DNA from: Betaproteobacteria bacterium
Lineage (GTDB): Bacteria; Pseudomonadota; Gammaproteobacteria; Burkholderiales; SG8-39
Assembly: GCA_019245555.1 (NCBI GenBank)
Contig: JAFARH010000193.1
Coordinates: 1-6,167, forward strand
Length of the DNA stretch: 6,167 nt
Direction of reading: 5' to 3'
Shown here: piece by piece, positions 1-6,167 of the stretch
Numbering within the stretch: the first letter of the stretch is position 1
How the letters are laid out: each line of letters opens with the position of its first letter
The notes under the pieces: model-generated
The model's input: only the letters and a program-made list of their open reading frames with translations
Database searches by the model: none
What the model was told of the DNA's origin: nothing
Translations under genes and position numbers: made by a program

Positions 1-1
1 C

Positions 2-1411
2 TTCGATACGCGCAGCCGCACGCTCGCGCGCTACGGCAAGGACCAGATCGCCGAGGACTGCACGAGCCAGGATTGGGGCGTGACGTACAACGAGCTCGAG
101 CCGCACTTCGATCGTTTCGAGCATCTTTACGGCATCAGCGGCAAGGCGGGGAACCTCAAGGGCAAGATTATTCCCGGAGGGAATCCATTCGAGGGACCGC
201 GTTCGCGCGACTATCCGACCCCGCCGCTGAAGACCTCCTATGCCGGCTCGCTCTTCGCCGATGCGGCGAAAAGGATGGGCTACAACCCATTCCCGACGCC
301 GAGCGCGGCGCTGTCGCGGCCTTACACCAACGAGTACGGCGCGAGCATCAACGCCTGCGTCTATTGCGGCTACTGCCAGTTCTTCGGCTGCGAGATGGGC
401 GCGAAGGCGAGTCCGCAGACCGCAGTCCTGCCGAACCTGATGAAGCAGAAGAAGTTCGAGCTACGCACTCTCGCCAACGTCACGAAGGTGAACCTGGACT
501 CGGCGAAGAAGCGCGCGGTGAGCGTGACCTACATCGATTCGCGCGGCCGGGAGTTCGAGCAGCCGGCGGAGATGGTCTTGCTAACGTCGTACGTCTTCAA
601 CAACGTGCGGCTCATGCTCATGTCGGGCATCGGCAAGCCTTATGACCCGGTCGCGAACACCGGCACCGTCGGGCGCAATTATGCGTACCAGACGCCGTCC
701 TCGGTGACGCTCTTCTTCGAGGACAAGGTGTTCAACCAGTTCATGGCGGCCGGCGGCATGGGCATGACGATCGACGAGTTCAACGGCGACAACTTCGACC
801 ATTCCGGGCTTGGCTTCATCGGCGGCGGCTTCTTCCAGGCGGCGACGAGCGGCTCGCGGCCGATCGAGGTGCGGCCGGTGCCGCGCGGCACGCCGCGTTG
901 GGGCGCCGAGTGGAAACACGCCGTCGCGAAGTACTTCAACCGGTCGTTCGGCATCGCGATCCAGGGCGCGTGTCAGAGCTATCGCGGCAACTATCTCGAC
1001 CTCGATCCGACTTACCGCGACCAGTACGGGCTTCCTTTGCTGCGCATGACGTTCGACCGGCACGAGAACGAGCACAAGATGTCGACATGGCTCACGAACA
1101 AGGCGGCGGAAATCGCGAAGGCGATCGGGCCGTCGAAGATGAACGTCACGCCGCGCCTCGAGAAGTACACGATCGTGCCGTACCAGAGCACGCACAACAC
1201 CGGCGGCGCGGCGATGGGCGCGGATCCAGCGACGAGCGCGGTGAACAAATACCTGCAGAGCTGGGACGTGCCGAACGTGTTCGTGGTCGGCGCGAGCGCT
1301 TTCCCGCAGAACGGCGGCTATAACCCAACGGGCACCGTCGGCGCGCTGACCTTCCACGCACTCGCATCGATCAAGAACCGCTACCTGAAGAAGCCCGGCG
1401 CGCTCGCTTAG
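2..1411 (+). CDS. GMC-family FAD-dependent oxidoreductase, 3' part (5' end outside window)
   Basis: The frame is open from base 2 to the TAG at 1409-1411 and gives 469 residues; the N-terminal part with the FAD-binding GxGxxG motif is missing, perhaps 100-130 residues judging from the usual family length. Visible GMC hallmarks are the C-terminal substrate/FAD region with the catalytic His in STHNTGGAAMG (H398 of the visible part) and the partner Asn in NPTGTVGAL (N441), plus LMLMSGIGKPYDP in the middle. A cluster C119-x2-C122-x2-C125-x4-C130 (codons around 356-391) lies where the catalytic subunits of gluconate dehydrogenase and FAD-glucose dehydrogenase carry cysteines that can hold an Fe-S cluster. 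The likely role is oxidation of a sugar, sugar acid or alcohol, with electrons passed to a cytochrome; the substrate cannot be told. Partner subunits (gluconate dehydrogenase subunit 3, cytochrome c) are not in the window, and a convergent gene follows immediately. Family assignment is secure; substrate and Fe-S content are inference. Confidence 0.93.
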   Translation, partial: FDTRSRTLARYGKDQIAEDCTSQDWGVTYNELEPHFDRFEHLYGISGKAGNLKGKIIPGGNPFEGPRSRDYPTPPLKTSYAGSLFADAAKRMGYNPFPTPSAALSRPYTNEYGASINACVYCGYCQFFGCEMGAKASPQTAVLPNLMKQKKFELRTLANVTKVNLDSAKKRAVSVTYIDSRGREFEQPAEMVLLTSYVFNNVRLMLMSGIGKPYDPVANTGTVGRNYAYQTPSSVTLFFEDKVFNQFMAAGGMGMTIDEFNGDNFDHSGLGFIGGGFFQAATSGSRPIEVRPVPRGTPRWGAEWKHAVAKYFNRSFGIAIQGACQSYRGNYLDLDPTYRDQYGLPLLRMTFDRHENEHKMSTWLTNKAAEIAKAIGPSKMNVTPRLEKYTIVPYQSTHNTGGAAMGADPATSAVNKYLQSWDVPNVFVVGASAFPQNGGYNPTGTVGALTFHALASIKNRYLKKPGALA

Positions 1412-2265
1412 CTGACGCCCAGCACTGCCTTCACGCCGCGTACCAGCGCGGTGTGATCGAAGGGCTTCGTGATGTAGCCGTCGGCGCCGAGCGCGAGGCC
1501 GCGCATGACGCTCTCCGGCTTCGCCTCCGCGGTCACGATCACGACCGGTATCAGCTTTAGGTCCGGGTGCGTCTTCAGCTTCTGCAGTAGCTCGAAGCCA
1601 TTCAGGTCTGGCAAGTGGATGTCGAGCAAGATGGCATCGGGCGACGGCCGCTGGCGCAACTGCGCGAGCACTTCATCGCGTTTTCCGCAGGCCTTCACAG
1701 TGAAGATGTCCCGCCCGAGCAGCCGCTCGATCAGCGCGCACATATCGGGATCGTCCTCGACCACGAGAACATTGAACTTGCCGCCGCCAGCCGGCGCGCG
1801 GGCCTTGACGGCCTGGCGAGCGATGCTGACGTAATAGCCCTCGCGTTCGAGCTCCGGCGCGCCATAGACCGCCTCGCGATCGGCGCTCTTTTCGGCCGCG
1901 GGCGACGACGTTTCGCCGCCGCCATCGGCGGCCTTGAAGAATGCATCGAAGTCGACCTCGACGCCGCCCGACTGCTCGGCGAGCGTCGGCGCGCGCAACA
2001 GGCCGGCGCCGAGCAGCGAGCGCACCACGTTCCGCAGGTTCTCCGCCGGAACATGCGGCATGGCTTGCTCGAGGTCGGCGACGGTTTTCTTGCCATCGAG
2101 GATGACCAGCACTGCGAGCGCCTCGGCGGGGAGACGGGTCGTGCCGCCGTGGATCTCGCTCGCGCCTGCGTCGGTGAGGACAAAGACGTCGAGCGGATAG
2201 ACCGGTACTTCGGCCCGGTTCTCCGCGGAGAAAACAGAAACGCGGCTCTCAGCCGGTCTTGACAA
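1408..2265 (-). CDS. Response regulator with C-terminal receiver domain and N-terminal winged-helix-like region
   Basis: A 285-residue protein. The C-terminal ~120 residues are a CheY-like receiver: acidic pocket E170-D171-D172, phosphoacceptor D215 in ILLDIHLPDLNG, T245 in IVTA and K267 in TKPF are all present, so it should accept phosphate from a histidine kinase. Residues ~25-92 hold a compact region (LPAEALAVLVILDGKKTVADL, then LRNVVRSLLGAGLL) that looks like a small winged-helix or PqqD-like fold; this is inference. Residues ~93-160 form a low-complexity linker. No output domain follows the receiver, so the usual domain order is reversed. I chose the TTG at 2265 because GAAGGGAGA lies just upstream of it; an in-frame TTG at 2307 would add 14 residues and overlap glpK, but has poorly spaced ribosome-binding sequence. 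The gene lies 26 bp after glpK on the same strand, so cotranscription is likely. Its stop overlaps that of the convergent oxidoreductase by 4 bp. No cognate kinase is in the window. Confidence 0.88.
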   Translation of the reverse strand: MSRPAESRVSVFSAENRAEVPVYPLDVFVLTDAGASEIHGGTTRLPAEALAVLVILDGKKTVADLEQAMPHVPAENLRNVVRSLLGAGLLRAPTLAEQSGGVEVDFDAFFKAADGGGETSSPAAEKSADREAVYGAPELEREGYYVSIARQAVKARAPAGGGKFNVLVVEDDPDMCALIERLLGRDIFTVKACGKRDEVLAQLRQRPSPDAILLDIHLPDLNGFELLQKLKTHPDLKLIPVVIVTAEAKPESVMRGLALGADGYITKPFDHTALVRGVKAVLGVS

Positions 2266-2269
2266 TGGT

Positions 2270-2275
2270 CTCCCT
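2270..2275 (-). promoter_or_regulatory. Ribosome-binding site deciding the TTG start of the response regulator
   Basis: Read on the minus strand, AGGGAG followed by ACCA leads directly into TTG at 2265. It is the only good Shine-Dalgarno match near any possible start of this gene, and it supports the shorter protein over the TTG at 2307. The 4-nt spacing is slightly short. Confidence 0.6.
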
Positions 2276-2288
2276 TCGCTACGCGAAG
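2274..2288 (-). repeat. Short perfect inverted repeat in the glpK/response-regulator gap
   Basis: On the minus strand the sequence is CTTCGC-GTA-GCGAAG: a 6-bp perfect stem with a 3-nt loop, in the 26-bp gap between the glpK stop codon and the regulator start. Its 3' arm runs into the regulator's Shine-Dalgarno. No T-run follows, so it does not look like an intrinsic terminator. It could be a small translational or mRNA-stability element, or chance. Confidence 0.4.
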
Positions 2289-2291
2289 AGT

Positions 2292-3779
2292 TTACGCCGC
2301 TGTCCAATTCCTCGCGCGGCCAACCGCCTCGCGCCAGCGCGCAAGCTTGCCTTCAGCTTCCTTGCGTTGCATGTGCGGCTCGAAGCGCTTCTGCGCCTGC
2401 CACTGTTGCGCGAGCTCGTCGCGCGACTTCCAGAGGTCGACTGTCAGGCCTGCAAGGTAAGCGGCGCCGAGCGCGGTGGTCTCCAGAACCTTTGGTCGTA
2501 CGACCGGCACGCCGAGGAGATCGGCCTGGAACTGCATCAGGAGATCGTTGGCCGACGCACCGCCGTCGACGCGCAGCTCGGTGAGCTTCTCGCCCGCATC
2601 CTTCTGCATGGCATCGAGCAGCTCGGCGCTCTGGAACGCGATCGACTCGAGCGCTGCGCGCGCAATATGCGCGCGCGACGTGCCGCGCGTGATGCCGACC
2701 AGCGCGCCGCGCGCATGCGCGTCCCAGTAGGGTGCGCCGAGGCCAGTGAACGCCGGCACAAGGAACACATCGCCTGAATCAAGGCAGCTGGCGGCGAGCC
2801 GTTCGATCTCCGAAGACGAGGAAAAGAACTGCAGCTCGTCGCGCAGCCACTGCACCACGGCGCCGCCGATAAACACGCTGCCTTCCAGCGCGAACTCGAT
2901 TCCTTTCACCTGCGCGCACGAAGTGGCGACCAGGCCGTTCTTCGAGCGCACGACGCGGTCGCCGGTATGGAGCAGCATGAAGCAGCCGGTGCCGTAGGTG
3001 TTCTTCGCCATGCCCGGTTTGTGGCACGCTTGTCCGAAGAGCGCCGCCTGCTGGTCGCCGGCAATGCCGCCGATGATGAGCGGCTCGCCGACGAGTGAAG
3101 CGGGGATCATGCCAAAAGCATGCGCCGAAGGATGGACGTCGGGCAGTAGCGCGCGCGGCACGCGCAGGAGCGAAAGCAGCTCCGGCTCCCAGTCGTTCAT
3201 GTGAATGTTGAAGAGGAGCGTGCGCGACGCATTCGACGGGTCGGTGACATGCGTCCTGTTTCCCGTCAGGTGCCACACGAGCCACGTATCCACCGTGCCG
3301 AAGGCCAATTCACCGCGCTCGGCACGCGCGCGGGCGCCCGGAACTTGATCCAGGAGCCATGCGATCTTGGTACCGCTGAAATACGGATCGATCACGAGTC
3401 CGGTGCGCTCGGTGACCAGGCTCTCGGCGCCCACTTGCTTGAGCTCCGCACACATCGGCGCCGTGCGCCGGTCCTGCCAGACGATCGCGTTGTGGATCGG
3501 CTCGCCGGTCTGCCGATCCCAGATGATCGTGGTCTCGCGCTGATTCGTGATGCCGACACTCATCACGTCCTTGAGAGAGACGTTGGCCTGGCGCACGGCC
3601 TCGCGCGCGGTCTCGCGCTGCGTGGCGATGATCTCCTTCGGATCGTGCTCGACCCAGCCGGGCTGCGGATAGATCTGGCGAAATTCGCGCTGCGACACGG
3701 ATACCGGCGTACCGTGCTCGTCGAAGAGAATTGCGCGCGAACTGGTGGTGCCCTGATCGAGTGCAAGGACGTAGCGCAT
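2292..3779 (-). CDS. glpK: Glycerol kinase
   Basis: A full-length 495-residue FGGY-family kinase that phosphorylates glycerol with ATP to sn-glycerol 3-phosphate in the cytoplasm, feeding glycolysis (via GlpD) and lipid synthesis. The N-terminal phosphate loop is [11 protein letters not shown] (D8-S13). Glycerol-contacting residues of the family are kept: R81-E82 in TNQRETTI, W101, Y133 in IDPYFSGT and D242-Q243 in [13 protein letters not shown]. The ATP-domain motifs NTYGTGCFM (260-268) and DGGASAND (405-412) are also present. The ATG at 3779 gives the expected N-terminus; no clear Shine-Dalgarno precedes it. Compared with E. coli GlpK from memory, the GGKGGTR loop that binds the inhibitor fructose 1,6-bisphosphate is replaced by ASLVGEPLI (~227-235), and the C-terminal PGIETTERNY segment that binds IIA-Glc is replaced by [10 protein letters not shown] (468-477). 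This predicts an enzyme free of both controls. No glpF or glpD is in the window; a response regulator follows 26 bp downstream. Confidence 0.97.
   Translation of the reverse strand: MRYVLALDQGTTSSRAILFDEHGTPVSVSQREFRQIYPQPGWVEHDPKEIIATQRETAREAVRQANVSLKDVMSVGITNQRETTIIWDRQTGEPIHNAIVWQDRRTAPMCAELKQVGAESLVTERTGLVIDPYFSGTKIAWLLDQVPGARARAERGELAFGTVDTWLVWHLTGNRTHVTDPSNASRTLLFNIHMNDWEPELLSLLRVPRALLPDVHPSAHAFGMIPASLVGEPLIIGGIAGDQQAALFGQACHKPGMAKNTYGTGCFMLLHTGDRVVRSKNGLVATSCAQVKGIEFALEGSVFIGGAVVQWLRDELQFFSSSSEIERLAASCLDSGDVFLVPAFTGLGAPYWDAHARGALVGITRGTSRAHIARAALESIAFQSAELLDAMQKDAGEKLTELRVDGGASANDLLMQFQADLLGVPVVRPKVLETTALGAAYLAGLTVDLWKSRDELAQQWQAQKRFEPHMQRKEAEGKLARWREAVGRARNWTAA
2656..2676. repeat. GC-repeat palindrome inside glpK
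   Basis: GCGCGCGC (2656-2663), AATAT, GCGCGCGC (2669-2676): perfect 8-bp arms around a 5-nt AT centre. It encodes the SRAHIARAA stretch of GlpK near residues 368-376, so protein coding and codon bias explain part of it. Alternating CG tracts of this kind can form a strong hairpin in RNA or single-stranded DNA and favour Z-DNA. It is reported as a structure with no known role here. Confidence 0.6.
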
Positions 3780-3813
3780 CGGAAAAGTCTAGCCGAGTTG
3801 CGGTAGATGCCGA

Positions 3814-3822
3814 TGCTAGAAT
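3814..3822 (+). promoter_or_regulatory. Extended -10 promoter of the DUF2889-sucCD operon
   Basis: TG-C-TAGAAT is an extended -10 (TGn then five of six matches to TATAAT) in the 51-bp divergent gap. The expected transcription start, about 7 nt on, falls at about 3829-3831, at or next to the ATG at 3831, so the transcript is probably leaderless; indeed no Shine-Dalgarno precedes that ATG. A TTGCGG at 3798 is only 13 nt away and is too close to serve as a normal -35, but an extended -10 does not need one. Confidence 0.5.
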
Positions 3823-3830
3823 CCGCGCCC

Positions 3831-4390
3831 ATGCCCCTCCCGGTTTCCGAGGTCGAGCGCGAGCTCACCCATACACGGCGCGTGCGCTATGAGGGCTACA
3901 AGCGCGCCGACGGACTCTGGGACATCGAAGCGCATCTTCTCGACACCAAGAACCACGATTTCCATCTGAAGACAGGCGTGCGCCGCGCCGGCCAGGCGGT
4001 GCACGACATGTGGCTGCGCGTGACGATCGACCGCAGCTTCACGGTGATCGACGCTGAGGCGTCCATGGACGCAGTGCCGTATCCCGGCGGCTGCGAAAAG
4101 ATTCCGCCCGCCTACAAGAAATTGATCGGCCTGAATCTCGTGCGCGGCTTCCGCAAGCACGTTTGGGATGTGCTCGGCAGCGTCAAGGGTTGTACACACC
4201 TCACCGAAATGTTGAACGGCCTACCGACGGCGGCGATACAAACGTTCGCCGGTGAGATGCCGGAAGACACGGAGCACGGGCCGAAACCGTTCCAACTCGA
4301 TCAATGCCACGCACTGGAAACCACAAGCGAGACCGTCAGGAAGTGGTATCCAAAGTGGTATGCGGGGAAGAAAGTCAGGGGGAAAGCAGC

Positions 4391-4394
<4 letters not shown>
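3831..4394 (+). CDS. DUF2889 domain protein of unknown function, first gene of the sucCD operon
   Basis: A 187-residue soluble protein that I assign to the DUF2889 family (function unknown) from its N-terminal [20 protein letters not shown], then [11 protein letters not shown] (57-67), [13 protein letters not shown] (74-86), [11 protein letters not shown] (98-108), GCTHLTEML (120-128) and [12 protein letters not shown] (131-142). Recurrent His and Cys (H14, H58, C88, C121, H123, C159) could suggest a metal or thiol role, but this is untested. No signal peptide or membrane segment is seen. Start choice: the ATG at 3831 gives the MPLP...HTRR opening I expect for the family and sits just after a likely extended -10; in-frame ATGs at 3807 and 3813 would add 8 or 6 residues lying on the promoter. 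The TGA overlaps the sucC GTG by 4 bases, so its translation is coupled to succinyl-CoA synthetase, with which this gene is often found in betaproteobacteria as I recall. Confidence 0.85.
4377..4382 (+). promoter_or_regulatory. Ribosome-binding site deciding the GTG start of sucC
   Basis: AGGGGG lies inside the last codons of the DUF2889 gene, 8 nt before the GTG at 4391. Together with the family N-terminus MKIHEYQ it fixes this GTG as the sucC start, rather than any upstream in-frame codon such as the one at 4304. Confidence 0.75.
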
Positions 4395-5634
<1,240 letters not shown>

Positions 5635-5638
<4 letters not shown>

Positions 5639-6167
5639 GCATCCTCATCGACAAGAACACCCGGGTGATGACGCAGGGCATCACCGGCAAGACGGGCCAG
5701 TTCCATACGCAAACGAGCCGCGCCTACGCCAACGGCAAGGCGTGCTTCGTCGCAGGTGTGAACCCCAAGAAGGCGGGCGAGGACTTCGAGGGCATCCCGA
5801 TCTTCGCGAACGTGCGCGAAGCGAAGGAGAAGACAGGCGTCAACGTCTCGGTGATCTACGTGCCGCCGCCGTTCGCGGCCGCGGCGATCGAGGAAGCCGT
5901 CGACGCGGATCTCGATCTGGTCATCTGCATCACCGAAGGCATTCCGGTGCGCGACATGGTGCGAACGAAGTACAAGATGAAAGGCAAGCGCACGCTGCTG
6001 GTGGGGCCGAACTGTCCTGGCGTGATCACGCCGGACGAGATCAAGATCGGCATCATGCCAGGCCATATCCATCGCAAGGGGCGTATCGGTGTCGTGAGCC
6101 GTTCGGGCACGCTGACTTACGAAGCCGTGGCGCAACTGACGGAGATCGGTCTCGGTCAATCGTCCGC
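5635..6167 (+). CDS. sucD: Succinyl-CoA synthetase alpha subunit, 5' part (3' end outside window)
   Basis: The ATG at 5635 opens a frame with no stop to the window edge: 177 full codons of a family that is usually about 290 long. The N-terminus [24 protein letters not shown] contains the CoA-binding glycine-rich turn (GITGKTG, 15-21), followed by [16 protein letters not shown] (40-55), SVIYVPPPF (72-80), [12 protein letters not shown] (97-108), [10 protein letters not shown] (124-133) and the start of the alpha-subunit signature [11 protein letters not shown] (155-165). The phosphorylated active-site His lies further on and cannot be checked. The subunit binds CoA and carries the phosphohistidine that is passed to nucleotide on SucC. 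The start codon overlaps the sucC stop in ATGA, so translation is coupled, helped by the purine-rich end of sucC (GAAGAAG just upstream). Confidence 0.96.

Noticed and set aside
80..82. GTG at 80 as the true start of the oxidoreductase
   Set aside because: The frame continues upstream to base 2 with family-like sequence, and the FAD-binding N-terminal domain would be missing; the gene simply begins outside the window.
581..1357. Minus-strand open frame (258 codons) opposite the GMC oxidoreductase
   Set aside because: Low-complexity Arg/His/Val-rich product, no family resemblance, and fully covered by a clear gene on the other strand.
1436..1451. CCGCG-TACCAG-CGCGG inverted repeat as a terminator for the convergent pair
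   Set aside because: Only a 5-bp stem, no T-run on either side, and it is within the regulator's coding sequence; such repeats are frequent in GC-rich DNA.
1615..2262. Plus-strand open frame opposite the response regulator
   Set aside because: The minus-strand frame holds an intact receiver domain; this one has no motif and arises from GC-skewed codons.
4304..4390. Upstream in-frame extension of sucC
   Set aside because: The added 29 residues overlap the DUF2889 coding end and do not resemble SucC; the GTG at 4391 has a good ribosome-binding site and gives the family N-terminus.

Overview
The window reads as ordinary chromosome from a high-GC bacterium, most likely a betaproteobacterium (Burkholderiales-like or a related uncultured lineage). 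I infer this from the G/C-rich third positions, from a SucD N-terminus that reads like betaproteobacterial SucD, and from a DUF2889 gene directly before sucCD, an order I recall from Burkholderiales. No phage, transposon, tRNA, rRNA or CRISPR signal is visible, and coding density is close to complete.

Layout. The left edge (2-1411, +) holds the C-terminal part of an FAD-dependent GMC-family oxidoreductase with a four-cysteine motif. It converges on a minus-strand gene (1408-2265) for a response regulator with a C-terminal receiver domain; the two stop codons overlap by 4 bp. The regulator lies 26 bp downstream of glpK (2292-3779, minus), so the two may be cotranscribed. A 51-bp divergent gap (3780-3830) separates glpK from a plus-strand operon. 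That operon is a DUF2889 gene (3831-4394), sucC (4391-5638) and the first 177 codons of sucD (from 5635, cut by the right edge). Its junctions are 4-bp GTGA and ATGA overlaps.

How the genes relate. SucC and SucD form succinyl-CoA synthetase of the TCA cycle, and the DUF2889 protein is translationally linked to them. GlpK makes glycerol 3-phosphate. The GMC enzyme probably oxidises a sugar or alcohol and passes electrons to a respiratory partner encoded outside the window. Together this is central carbon and energy metabolism rather than an accessory island.

I found no convincing new multi-gene system. The points most worth a second look are: a 27-residue lysine/proline-rich tail added after an otherwise E. 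coli-length SucC; a response regulator with reversed domain order sitting behind glpK; loss in GlpK of the FBP-loop and IIA-Glc-binding motifs known from E. coli; a likely leaderless promoter for the sucCD operon; and a (GC)4-AATAT-(GC)4 palindrome inside glpK.
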